A stretch of 64,000 nucleotides of DNA from Parageobacillus sp. KH3-4 (GCF_022846435.1 NZ_AP025627.1:964001-1028000), one strand, 5' to 3'. Positions 40,833-49,026 are shown, counted from the first letter of the stretch. Numbers and translations are program-made. The notes: generated by a model from the letters alone, not told the origin.

Positions 40833-41648
40833 GTGGAGAATTATAAGAGAGGTAACATCATGCAGCTAATAAAGAAACATCCTAAAATATATTTTGTTTT
40901 GTTGCCACTCATGTTTTTTTTGGTTCCGATATTCCTCAACTTCTTTGTTTTTTGGGATAGTGGTCTAGCGAAAGGAAGTATAGGCGATTGGATAAGTTTT
41001 TATGGTGGTTACATAGGTGGAATAATTGGAGGGATAGTTGCTTATATTGCAGCCAGAACACAAATTGTTGCTCAAAAGGAAAGAGAAAATGAATTACGTT
41101 TTGTAAATCAACTACCTACTCTTACAAAAATATCACTAGAGCTTTCCAAAATAAGATCTCAGTTAGAAGTGGCTAAAAATATTCCAAATAATTTACCGCC
41201 AGAAATGCCGGAAGAAGTCAGAAGAAACATATATAAAAGTCGATTGGAACTTGAACCTTTGATCAAAGAGAGATGGGCTAATTTAGAAAATATTATTAAT
41301 CCATACTTATTGAGTGAATTATATAAATTTGTGGAATCCTATGAACGTACTATGGAGGTATTAGGTTATAATTTAATTGAATTGGAGTTAAAAATAAAAA
41401 GAAATCTAATCGAAAAAGATAAGTTAGAGAAAAAGATTAATGCAGGAAAAGCAAACGAAATAGAAAAACTTGATTATGAGTTATTAATAAATAACCTTCA
41501 GAACGATTCAATGAAATTACGAATGTTAGAAAACGATAAGAGACATTATTGGTCAGAGCTTGAACGTGCTTATTCAAAGGCTTGTGGCTTGGAAAAGAAA
41601 GTTAACGAACTTATTAAAAAAATTAGTGAAAAATTGGAAAATGATTGA
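40833..41648 (+). CDS. Two-helix membrane protein with coiled coil, unknown
   Basis: 271 residues starting at GTG after GGGGGG. Two membrane helices (about 16-36 and 48-68, the latter GGYIGGIIGGIVAYIAA) are followed by a long charged coiled-coil region. The SIGDWISFYGGYIGG turn is common in small membrane proteins of mobile elements, some linked to abortive infection, but I assign no function. The DNA is AT-rich, like the other accessory genes here. Confidence 0.7.
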   Translation: MENYKRGNIMQLIKKHPKIYFVLLPLMFFLVPIFLNFFVFWDSGLAKGSIGDWISFYGGYIGGIIGGIVAYIAARTQIVAQKERENELRFVNQLPTLTKISLELSKIRSQLEVAKNIPNNLPPEMPEEVRRNIYKSRLELEPLIKERWANLENIINPYLLSELYKFVESYERTMEVLGYNLIELELKIKRNLIEKDKLEKKINAGKANEIEKLDYELLINNLQNDSMKLRMLENDKRHYWSELERAYSKACGLEKKVNELIKKISEKLEND

Positions 41649-41670
41649 TGTTTTTATATAACTTTATTTT

Positions 41671-41735
41671 CGAGAATCAGCCACCTGTTGTTTGGCTGCT
41701 TCTCGTTCTTTTCAAGGAATAATTTTGTTTTTAAT
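41671..41735 (-). pseudogene. 3'-end scrap of an Mrr-like nuclease gene
   Basis: The stretch GAGAATCAGCCACCTGTTGT...AAGGAATAATTTTGTTTTTAA resembles 43536-43600 inside the nuclease gene to the right. It is probably a leftover of a duplication that brackets the two genes between them. Confidence 0.6.
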
Positions 41736-41805
41736 TATTGCGTACGAAAAACGAAAACATCTTATCGTGTTATTTCTACAGTAAAATAAACTTTATGTTC
41801 ATAAA

Positions 41806-41842
41806 CTAAAAGGTCACCGTAAAAAAATCGGTGGCCTTTTAG
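41806..41842. terminator. Terminator after the two-helix membrane protein region
   Basis: A 14-bp stem (41806-41819 with 41829-41842, one G-T pair). Confidence 0.75.
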
Positions 41843-41982
41843 TAGTTTTATATCAAAATTAGTTTTAGGTGTATTATAAGTTCTTGTTTATAAGGCAAAC
41901 AATGTTATGATTTTTCTTATTTAGGTATTCCTCACATTGAGATATTATTTTAAGAATACTTATTCTTGAGTAAATTTTTTCC

Positions 41983-42011
41983 TTGGAGATTCATTTGTGT
42001 TTTTGTAAAAT
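41983..42011 (+). promoter_or_regulatory. Promoter of the HEPN-like gene
   Basis: TTGGAG (41983-41988), a 17-bp spacer and TAAAAT (42006-42011), 44 bp before the ATG at 42055. Confidence 0.6.
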
Positions 42012-42054
42012 GTGGAATGTATATAGAAGTAGTATAGTTCCAGGGGTGTTTCTT

Positions 42055-42834
42055 ATGGATAAAAATAATTATGTAGAATTTATAGTATACGGTAATTTTT
42101 GGATATTTAGAGATGTTGAATATACACCTAAGGATAAGATTGCTGAAAAGGTTTATATGAAATCAGGGCAAGATGATTGTGGGAACCATCTTATTTTTTG
42201 TTTGTTTTTGGATAGTAAAGAAATTAAAGGAATGGATAGCAAAAAAGTATTAGAAAGAGCTAAAAAAATTGTTGAGCATGCTTTAAATATTATTTCTTTT
42301 AAGTATAGGGCTATGTTAGGTAGGCCAATCATAAGAGAGTTTTTTATTAATGGGAAAAGGCCTCAAGTAACTCATGAAGGAAGGATGGTAAAAGAATCTG
42401 ACTTTCCAAAGTCATATGAAGAATTAAAGCAGTTGGCAAAGGAGCTAGAGGAAAATAAACAAAACCCTTACATTACAATGTATCGTAATATAATGCATAT
42501 ACAGGATGAGGTAGCACGCTTTATTTTGCTATATAGTTTTCTACAAATTGTAATTGGTCAAGGAAAACAGAAAGAAACTGACAAATTTATAAGAACTACT
42601 AAGTGGTACGATAAAACTAAAGATAGGAAAACGACTAAGAATGGGAAAAAACACAAAGAGACCATTTTTACTTGGCTCAGAAATTCAGTAGCACATACTA
42701 AATCAAAATTTAAAGTTGGTGACAAAACATTAAAAATGTCAGATATAATCGATGAAATTTATTACTATATAGGTACATTAGAGAAAATCGTAAAGTACGC
42801 AATAGAAAAAAACAAATTAAGGAAAAAGGAGTAA
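42055..42834 (+). CDS. HEPN-like domain protein, unknown
   Basis: 259 residues. Near residue 210 it has TWLRNSVAHTKSKF, which fits the Rx4H motif of HEPN ribonuclease domains (RNSVAH), inside a helical C-terminal half. The N-terminal half is not recognised. ATG 42055 follows GGGGTG; the upstream in-frame TTG at 41983 is the -35 box. It is followed after 68 bp by a membrane protein gene, and the two may form a defence pair. Confidence 0.6.
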   Translation: MDKNNYVEFIVYGNFWIFRDVEYTPKDKIAEKVYMKSGQDDCGNHLIFCLFLDSKEIKGMDSKKVLERAKKIVEHALNIISFKYRAMLGRPIIREFFINGKRPQVTHEGRMVKESDFPKSYEELKQLAKELEENKQNPYITMYRNIMHIQDEVARFILLYSFLQIVIGQGKQKETDKFIRTTKWYDKTKDRKTTKNGKKHKETIFTWLRNSVAHTKSKFKVGDKTLKMSDIIDEIYYYIGTLEKIVKYAIEKNKLRKKE

Positions 42835-42902
42835 AGTTCTAATTTTGTTAGGAAATTCTTCTGATAACTAATATTTAAATATGAGAAATGAAGGTGAAAA
42901 AT

Positions 42903-43481
42903 ATGGATAAAGAGAGACTGGAAAAAATTAAAATTAACTCTAAAGACGCCTGTCAATACATGAAAAAGGTGGAAAAAGAGTACTTGTATGGACAAACTGT
43001 TAAAGATAAAAATGATTTTATTCGAGAGTTTTCAATTAACCATTCCGAAGAAGAGATAGAACTATTAATAAATGAATTAAACTCTATAAAGGATGGAGGA
43101 TTGGTATTTTTTAATGGATATTCGGGAACATTTATTCCACTATTGGTTTCCATGTTCGCTTTTATAGGGAGTTTTATAAGTGCATTTTTTAATTTTTATA
43201 ATTCGCTTATCCTCAAAATAATAGATTTATTAATAAAGAAAAAAGATAATCAAGAAATACGTTCAACTCTTGAAGAAGGGATATCAATGTATGAAGGGTT
43301 ATGGTGGCGTATGGGCTTAGTTTTTATTCTTTCACTTATATTTTTTGGGACATGGTTATTATATAATACAATTAGATATAAGGAAAAATTAAAGTACATA
43401 TATTTCCTTAATAGCGCAAAATTTCTCAAAACACAAAAACATAAAATTCTCGAAGATAATAATTGTTCTACTAATTTTTAG
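42903..43481 (+). CDS. Two-helix membrane protein, unknown
   Basis: 192 residues from ATG 42903 (GAAGGTG upstream). It has two membrane helices (about 75-100 and 143-165) separated by a short charged loop, with a cytoplasmic helical N-terminus. Same strand as the HEPN-like gene. No family recognised. The 3' end overlaps the convergent nuclease gene by 11 bp. Confidence 0.65.
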   Translation: MDKERLEKIKINSKDACQYMKKVEKEYLYGQTVKDKNDFIREFSINHSEEEIELLINELNSIKDGGLVFFNGYSGTFIPLLVSMFAFIGSFISAFFNFYNSLILKIIDLLIKKKDNQEIRSTLEEGISMYEGLWWRMGLVFILSLIFFGTWLLYNTIRYKEKLKYIYFLNSAKFLKTQKHKILEDNNCSTNF

Positions 43482-44298
43482 GGATACTAGATAAGTGAAT
43501 CATTTGGTTATTTTCAAAAGGATAGAGGTATGATTTTCGTGAAACAGCCACTTGCGCTTTGGCTGTTTCACGCTCTTTCCACGGAATAATTTTATTCTCA
43601 ACAAATTCAATAGCAAAACAGTCAATATGATGTATATCAGCTTCAGCAAGTGCAGCGTTTGTGTAGGTTGTTGTTGCGATAAACCATCCTTTAATGCAGC
43701 GATGATTCCGTTTTGCTCCAACAAGTTCGCGAATTTCTTTAACTGTGATTTGGCGACCGGAATTTATGTAATGTTTACATTGGACAGCAATTTTAAAATT
43801 TTCTCGTTTATCTGTGAGGATTAGATCAACACCTTTATCTTGTGTCGGAGGGGTTAGTTCTGGTTTGTATCCCATAGCCTTAAAATATAAATAACAGAGT
43901 CTTTCGAATTCGTAACCGTTAAGTTCTTGCAATGGAAGGCGGATAATTTCATTATCCGGACGCACGACATATTTTCCTGCTCTTTCACTGGAAGAAGCTG
44001 ATTTTGCTGGAGCTGTTTGTTTCTTCGCTGAGGTTGGTTTGGAGGGCTTCTTCATAGCAGTTTTTTGAGGGAGTCCTGTAAAGGGGTTTTTATTTTTGTT
44101 TTCTTTTTTGCGCATGTCTGGTGCATAAGAAGAGGCTATTACACCTAAAGTTATAGCAACAAAAACGGTGACAACCAAGAAATAAATACTTAATTGAAAT
44201 TGCCACCAGATGCCTATTCCACATAAAATAACAAGGACAGCTACCCCCTCATAGACGATTTTTTGTCGTTGCTTCCTTGACGGCATTTTTCTAGCCAT
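43471..44298 (-). CDS. Membrane-anchored Mrr-type restriction endonuclease-like protein
   Basis: 275 residues with two N-terminal membrane helices (about 15-32 and 38-58), a Lys/Ser/Ala-rich linker, and an Mrr_cat nuclease core: NGYEFERLCYLYFKAMGY, Asp158 in DKGVDLILTD and the QxK motif in IAVQCKHY (Gln173, Lys175). It may cleave foreign or modified DNA at the membrane, or serve element maintenance. It overlaps the upstream repressor gene by 8 bp, so the two are probably one operon. Confidence 0.8.
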   Translation of the reverse strand: MARKMPSRKQRQKIVYEGVAVLVILCGIGIWWQFQLSIYFLVVTVFVAITLGVIASSYAPDMRKKENKNKNPFTGLPQKTAMKKPSKPTSAKKQTAPAKSASSSERAGKYVVRPDNEIIRLPLQELNGYEFERLCYLYFKAMGYKPELTPPTQDKGVDLILTDKRENFKIAVQCKHYINSGRQITVKEIRELVGAKRNHRCIKGWFIATTTYTNAALAEADIHHIDCFAIEFVENKIIPWKERETAKAQVAVSRKSYLYPFENNQMIHLSSIPKN

Positions 44299-44638
44299 TT
44301 TTATTTTTTCCCCTTTCTTGTTTTGCCTTCCATTTCACATACTCAATGTGCCTTTTGATTTCCTCGATTTCTTCTTCAGTCAACCCTTCGACGTCAAAAA
44401 AGAAAAGGTTTCTTTTATTTCCGTGTTTTTCTGTTCTTTCTTGACCTGTCAGCAGATAATCCACAGAAACTTCATATAAATCAGCGAGTTTAAGGAGTGT
44501 TTCATAATCTGGTTCTCTTTTCCCTTGCTCATACATAGCATATGTAGTCCGACCTACTCCAATTTTTTTAGCTACATCTTCTTGACGCAAATTTAGTTTA
44601 TTCCGCAATTCATGCAATCGATCTCCTAGATTAATCAT
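44291..44638 (-). CDS. XRE-family repressor (ImmR-like)
   Basis: 115 residues with an N-terminal helix-turn-helix (LRQEDVAKKIGVGRTTYAMY) and a C-terminal acidic dimerisation-type tail. ATG 44638 follows GGAGGATTATCC. It is divergent from a Cro-like gene across a region with several GTCAC/GTGAC inverted repeats. It could be the target of the ImmA-type protease. Confidence 0.85.
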   Translation of the reverse strand: MINLGDRLHELRNKLNLRQEDVAKKIGVGRTTYAMYEQGKREPDYETLLKLADLYEVSVDYLLTGQERTEKHGNKRNLFFFDVEGLTEEEIEEIKRHIEYVKWKAKQERGKNKNG

Positions 44639-44659
44639 GGATAATCCTCCTTCTTCCAT

Positions 44660-44775
44660 AATTATATAGTCACAATTAGTGACAAAAAATATTTTACACA
44701 AAACGTGTAATTAATAGTTGACATTACACTATATGTGACATATACTGAAATCAACGATACACAAATCGTGACATC
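44660..44775. promoter_or_regulatory. Divergent switch region with repeated operators
   Basis: The dyads are GTCACAATTAGTGAC (44669-44683) and TTACACAAAACGTGTAA (44694-44710). Single GTGAC half-sites follow near 44735 and 44770. The rightward promoter is TTGACA (44718-44723), 17 bp, TATACT (44741-44746). The leftward -10 TATAAT is at 44661-44666, next to the first dyad. Confidence 0.75.
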
Positions 44776-44791
44776 AAGGAGGTGAGTAACT

Positions 44792-45016
44792 ATGAGAGAA
44801 TGGTTGAAGAAAAGACGTTTAAACAAAGAATTAACGCAAAAGGAAATTGCTAATTTAGTAGGGATTTCTCGCAGTACCTATGCCATGATCGAGAGCGGTG
44901 AGAGAAATCCAAGTGTTTCAGTAGCGAAACGTATTGCTGGTGTTCTTAAATTTGACTGGACAATTTTTTTTGACGACAAATGTCACGATTCGTGTATAAA
45001 AACGTATTCAGCGTAA
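44792..45016 (+). CDS. Cro-like XRE-family regulator
   Basis: 74 residues: a single helix-turn-helix (LTQKEIANLVGISRSTYAMI, then ESGERNPSVSVAKRIAGVL), similar to the recognition part of the divergent repressor. GGAGGTGAG precedes the ATG. It is the first gene of the rightward operon leading to the replication genes. Confidence 0.85.
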   Translation: MREWLKKRRLNKELTQKEIANLVGISRSTYAMIESGERNPSVSVAKRIAGVLKFDWTIFFDDKCHDSCIKTYSA

Positions 45017-45044
45017 CTGTTTAACATGAAGGGAGGTGAATACT

Positions 45045-45305
45045 TTGTCAGCAATTCCTATGGTTGTACCTGCTGTCCCTCGTCATAGACATATCCCAAA
45101 GGGGGAGTCAGCGATGACGGGACAGCAGGAGCAATTCGCGGCGACTTACCGGTTTGGAAAAACGATCGTGCATGTTGTTGCGCCAGCGCCGATGAGCAAT
45201 GAAGAGCTGGACAAAAAGTTGCGCGAAATTCACCAGATTGGCTGGGAAATCATGCGGCAAAGCGCAAAAAAATCCCATTTTAATCATTGTAAATCAAAAA
45301 CATGA
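45045..45305 (+). CDS. Small protein of unknown function
   Basis: 86 residues from TTG 45045 (GGGAGGTG eight bases upstream; the in-frame GTG at 45036 lies in that site). It has a short Pro-rich start and a helical C-terminal half (MSNEELDKKLREIHQIGW). Typical of early genes of phages and integrated elements; not recognised. Confidence 0.65.
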   Translation: MSAIPMVVPAVPRHRHIPKGESAMTGQQEQFAATYRFGKTIVHVVAPAPMSNEELDKKLREIHQIGWEIMRQSAKKSHFNHCKSKT

Positions 45306-45319
45306 AAGAAGGTGTCGAA

Positions 45320-45583
45320 ATGGAGGAAAAAATTTCTCTTTCTATAGAGGAATCGGACTTTTTTAATAAAGGCTTGAAATGCATTGAGTATATGTTCGAC
45401 TCGTTTATTAATGGAGATTATGAGTCGGCCAAGATAGAAGTACAGGAGTTTCTATATGTTTTAGGGAGATTACAGGAAATTGAGGAGAAAAAGGCGCGGC
45501 GCGCGCAGCTGGAAGAGGTCATACAGTCTTTGCGTGAACGGGGAATAAAAATCGACTTTGCTTCACGGGTTTCTTCTTTTTAA
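45320..45583 (+). CDS. Small helical protein of unknown function
   Basis: 87 residues from ATG 45320 (GAAGGTG upstream); an in-frame ATG at 45302 overlaps the previous stop codon. It is predicted to be mostly helical with a charged C-terminal coiled coil (GRLQEIEEKKARRAQLEEV). Confidence 0.65.
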   Translation: MEEKISLSIEESDFFNKGLKCIEYMFDSFINGDYESAKIEVQEFLYVLGRLQEIEEKKARRAQLEEVIQSLRERGIKIDFASRVSSF

Positions 45584-45628
45584 CGGTAATGCGAAAGATT
45601 CAGTCAATATTCGCAGAAGGTGATCGAT

Positions 45629-45697
45629 ATGTCAAAACAAATAAAAAAGCAGCAAGTGCGGCAACACTTACTGCAAATCATGAAAAATCATTCCTAA
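45629..45697 (+). CDS. Possible 22-aa peptide
   Basis: ATG 45629 with AGAAGGTGAT upstream encodes SKQIKKQQVRQHLLQIMKN and a short end, very basic. It lies between two supported genes in a row. It is too short to judge by composition. Confidence 0.35.
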   Translation: MSKQIKKQQVRQHLLQIMKNHS

Positions 45698-45798
45698 CGA
45701 CAATATAACATCTTTCGCGGACCATTTCCAGACTCCCGGCTCTCCCTTTGAGAGCCGGAGGCAAATACACATTTCCAACGTGAAAGTGAGGAACGGTA

Positions 45799-48096
45799 AT
45801 GCAGGCAGCGATCCAACAGCAAGCAGGACTGGAGCATTTGTTTCCTTCGGCGCAGAAGCCGTTGAAAATCATTCGGCTGATCGGCTATTCGCGAATGAAT
45901 ACCGAAAGCGATCCTAACAAAGCCTACAGCATGGCGAAACGACCGTGCATGAAAGGATGGCAGGATTTAAACCGCCCAGGTTTGACGGAAAGAGAAATTC
46001 GTTCCTGGCTGCGGCAAAAAGGGTGGACAGGCCTTGTTATTCCGGACGGATATGACTGCGTGGACATTGACGATCGGGAAGAAGGGGAGCTGATTTTCAA
46101 AGCGCTCCTTCGCGAAGGGTACCAATTTCATGCGATTCAAACCGTGCGAGGATTCCAATTTTTCTTCCGGTCTACCGGCGCGATTAAAGGCCAAGACGCA
46201 ACGGTGTTGATGGCTGGCGGTTTTGTCGGCGACTATCGCCTCTCTGGGAGAGGACAGATCGTGCTTCCAAGCGAGAACACAGGCGGACGCGAATGGGTCC
46301 ATATAACAGATAAAGAACTGTCGCCGATGCCAATTTTCTTCGAACGGTTGAAAAAGATTGATAAAACGCAGCGTCCGTTTTCGATTCCTATGCACGAAGG
46401 TGGCCGGAATAACGCGCTGTACGCCCATTGTTGCCGTCTTGTTGAATTTGGCTATACGCCGGAGCAAGTTTCCGAGATTGCTAGTTTCTTAAACCGATAT
46501 TTTTTCCTTCCGCCACTCGATCAGCGAGAGTTTTCCGCCATTTTGCATAGCGCGCTCAAACATGAACCGAGTGGAACGAACTATCATTCTCCGCCACCGA
46601 TGGCTTTCCCAGTACGGAAAGAAGGGGAACCAAGAAAATTCAATTTAACTGAAATGGGGAACGCTGAACGTCTCGTTGCAAGAAATGGAGAAAATCTTCG
46701 TTATTGCGTTGAGTTTGAGGAATGGCTGATTTGGGACGGAAAGACATGGGTGGAGGATAAAAAGAAGCAAATTGAACGCATCGCGATTCGAACGTTTCGT
46801 GAAATGTACGCCGAAGCAGCGCACGAAGAAAACAACGATGCACGAAACGAATTGTTAAGGTGGGCGAAGGCGAGCGAAAAAAGCTCGGTATTTCTCAACT
46901 CGATTGCACGAGCCGAGGCGATGCTGCCAATCAGCCAGGAAGAGCTGAACAAAGATAAGTTTTTGCTGAATTGCGCTAACGGAGTCGTTGATTTGCGGAC
47001 AGGACAACTTCTTCCTCATGCGCGCGAATATATGATGACAAAAAATACGCATGTCCCTTATGATCCAAACGCAAAATGCCCAACATGGATTGCGTTTCTT
47101 GAGTCGATTTTTCGTGATGGTGACAATGTGAAATACGAAATAATCAATTTCTTACAAAAAGCGATTGGCTACGCATTGACAGGCGATATAAGCGAGCAAG
47201 TTGTGTTTTTCCTCTGGGGAACCGGGAGAAACGGAAAATCGACGTTTATCAATACGATTAAAGCATTGCTGGGCGATTATGCAAAGCAGACGAATTCCAA
47301 TACGTTTACGGCAAAAATGAACGATTCCGGGATCAATAACGATATCGCGCGTCTACATGGATCGCGTTTTGTATCAGCCATGGAGAGCGAGGACGGCCAG
47401 CGTTTATCAGAATCGCTTATTAAGCAACTTACAGGCGGTGAGCCGATCACAGCCCGCTTTTTGCGGAAGGAATTTTTCGAGTTTGTGCCGGAGTTCAAGA
47501 TTTTCTTTACAACGAATCACAAGCCAATCATCAAAGGCGACGATGAAGGAATTTGGCGGCGCATTCGCCTTGTGCCTTTCACCTATACAATTCCAAAAGA
47601 ACAGGTGGACAAGCACCTTCCGGAAAAGCTGATGAATGAGCTTCCTGGGATTTTGCGCTGGGCGGTCGAGGGATGCTTGAAGTGGCAAAAAGAAGGATTA
47701 GGAGAGCCGGATGAAATCAAGAACGCAACGGATGAATACAAAGAGGAAATGGACCTTTTAAGCAACTTCTTAAATGATTGCTGCGTGATTCATCCAGGCG
47801 CGAAAGTGCAATTGAACGAGCTGTACAAAGAATATATCTACTGGTGCGAGGAGAACAGCGAAATCCCGATGAAAAAGCAAAAGTTTTCTGCAAGATTAGT
47901 GCTGCGCGGGTTCGAAAAACGGAAATCCACCGGAAACAAAACATTCTTTTTCGGCATCGGTCTTTCCACCGAAAGTTACAAAGTTACCTCCAGTTACTCA
48001 AATTCCGGTAAATCGCCTATAGGTGAAAATATAACGGAAATACCGAAAAATAAGTCACCCGAGGTAACTAGTAACTTGGTTGAAGAAGAAATATAG
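45799..48096 (+). CDS. P4-type primase-helicase (PrimPol + D5 N-terminal + SF3 helicase)
   Basis: 765 residues. The N-terminal PrimPol-like domain has the metal-binding pair Asp89/Asp91 in DCVDIDDRE. A central D5_N region follows (KFLLNCANGVVDLRTGQL), then the SF3 helicase with Walker A WGTGRNGKSTF near 475-482, and ESEDGQRLSESLIKQLTGG and FFTTNHKPIIKGDDEGIWRR. Such proteins start and drive replication of satellites like P4. The last 120 bp of the gene carry origin-like repeats. No rolling-circle Rep is seen in the element, so this is its probable replication initiator. Confidence 0.92.
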   Translation: MQAAIQQQAGLEHLFPSAQKPLKIIRLIGYSRMNTESDPNKAYSMAKRPCMKGWQDLNRPGLTEREIRSWLRQKGWTGLVIPDGYDCVDIDDREEGELIFKALLREGYQFHAIQTVRGFQFFFRSTGAIKGQDATVLMAGGFVGDYRLSGRGQIVLPSENTGGREWVHITDKELSPMPIFFERLKKIDKTQRPFSIPMHEGGRNNALYAHCCRLVEFGYTPEQVSEIASFLNRYFFLPPLDQREFSAILHSALKHEPSGTNYHSPPPMAFPVRKEGEPRKFNLTEMGNAERLVARNGENLRYCVEFEEWLIWDGKTWVEDKKKQIERIAIRTFREMYAEAAHEENNDARNELLRWAKASEKSSVFLNSIARAEAMLPISQEELNKDKFLLNCANGVVDLRTGQLLPHAREYMMTKNTHVPYDPNAKCPTWIAFLESIFRDGDNVKYEIINFLQKAIGYALTGDISEQVVFFLWGTGRNGKSTFINTIKALLGDYAKQTNSNTFTAKMNDSGINNDIARLHGSRFVSAMESEDGQRLSESLIKQLTGGEPITARFLRKEFFEFVPEFKIFFTTNHKPIIKGDDEGIWRRIRLVPFTYTIPKEQVDKHLPEKLMNELPGILRWAVEGCLKWQKEGLGEPDEIKNATDEYKEEMDLLSNFLNDCCVIHPGAKVQLNELYKEYIYWCEENSEIPMKKQKFSARLVLRGFEKRKSTGNKTFFFGIGLSTESYKVTSSYSNSGKSPIGENITEIPKNKSPEVTSNLVEEEI

Positions 48097-48198
48097 TTAC
48101 CTAGTTACCATGAGTTACTCATTTCTTGGTATTTCCCCTATAGGGCTATATATAGGAAAATACCCTATTTTAAGTAACTTGAAGTAACTTGGTAACTT
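47974..48198. repeat. Two inverted iteron arrays around CCTATAGG palindromes (candidate origin)
   Basis: AGTTAC occurs at 47974, 47982 and 47992 (forward), followed by the palindrome CCTATAGG at 48016-48023 and then the inverted unit GTAAC at 48064 and 48071. A second set has AGTTAC at 48095, 48103 and 48113, palindrome CCCTATAGGG at 48136-48145, and inverted GTAACT at 48174, 48184 and 48192. The repeats cross the 3' end of the primase-helicase gene into the gap behind it. Confidence 0.85.
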
Positions 48199-48214
48199 AT
48201 AAAGGAGGCTTTAT

Positions 48215-48649
48215 ATGTTATATAACCTTTTTTATCAAATAGAAAATCTTAATATTCAAATAAAAATAAAAAACAACAAATTAAGCTTGGTCTATGAAGA
48301 AGGCACATTGTCATTGGATTTAAAAAAGCAAATCAAGCAGCATAAACAACAAATCATAAAACGCTTGGAAGAAAACGAACAGGCGCGTAAAAAGGGCTTT
48401 TTAGTGTATTGCTACGGCGAATTTTACGAGTTTCGCTACGGTGCTGGTGCATATCTTTTCATCGAGCGCGAAGGGGAGTTGGCAATCGCTTGGCGTGCGA
48501 ACTATCTGCCTGACGAATCGCGTCCGTACAAAATCAAAGTACTGGCCGAACGTGTTCCATTCGAAAGAGCATTCCAAGAGGCAGTCGGATTTATTGATTG
48601 GCTGCAACGGCAACGAAAATGGGGTGATTCGAATGTCAAAGCCGTTTAA
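48215..48649 (+). CDS. TubC-N-like small protein
   Basis: 144 residues. The first 50 (NIQIKIKNNKLSLVYEEG, then LKKQIKQHKQQIIKRLEE) resemble the TubC N-terminal docking domain that occurs in replication genes of plasmids and phages. The C-terminal part is unrecognised. AAAGGAGG precedes ATG. It lies directly behind the candidate origin. Confidence 0.65.
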   Translation: MLYNLFYQIENLNIQIKIKNNKLSLVYEEGTLSLDLKKQIKQHKQQIIKRLEENEQARKKGFLVYCYGEFYEFRYGAGAYLFIEREGELAIAWRANYLPDESRPYKIKVLAERVPFERAFQEAVGFIDWLQRQRKWGDSNVKAV

Positions 48650-48824
48650 ATCGTTCCTATGGGAAGCGATCGAGAGAGTCAGGAACAAACGGGTGGGCCA
48701 GCTTATTGCGATGGGGCATACGAAAATGGAAGATGGGCGGCAATTGTCAAAGCTGACCGTCTCTGAGCTGAACCATGAGTATCGATGCATGAAGGAATTA
48801 AGAAAAAAGAAGGTGCGTGCATGA
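48633..48824 (+). CDS. Small basic protein
   Basis: 63 residues from ATG 48633 (GGGGTG upstream), overlapping the previous gene by 17 bp. Rich in Lys and Arg (FLWEAIERVRNKRVGQLIA); it may bind nucleic acid. Not recognised. Confidence 0.65.
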   Translation: MSKPFKSFLWEAIERVRNKRVGQLIAMGHTKMEDGRQLSKLTVSELNHEYRCMKELRKKKVRA

Positions 48825-48943
48825 TATACCGTTTCTTTTGCGAAATCTGCGATTTTGAAGTCTGGAGCATAACGGTCATTCCGAAATTAAAGTGCCATTG
48901 TGGCTTGTACGCTTTACACGATGAAAAGGAGGGGAAAGCATGA
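48821..48943 (+). CDS. 40-aa zinc-ribbon-like protein
   Basis: ATG overlaps the previous TGA (ATGA). It encodes MIYRFFCEICDFEVWS and later KLKCHCGLY, so two close cysteine pairs that could bind zinc. Confidence 0.6.
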   Translation: MIYRFFCEICDFEVWSITVIPKLKCHCGLYALHDEKEGKA

Positions 48944-49026
48944 GATTTGATGTGTACACCTGCGGTATTTGCGGCGAAGGTTTTATTGTCGAAGAGGAAA
49001 AGCAACCTCACTCATTCTGTTTTTAG
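48940..49026 (+). CDS. 28-aa zinc-ribbon-like peptide
   Basis: ATG overlaps the previous stop (ATGA), with AAAAGGAGGGG upstream. It encodes RFDVYTCGICGEGFIVEEE and an ending with one more cysteine. The two adjacent genes look like halves or relatives of one zinc-ribbon fold. Confidence 0.55.
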   Translation: MRFDVYTCGICGEGFIVEEEKQPHSFCF

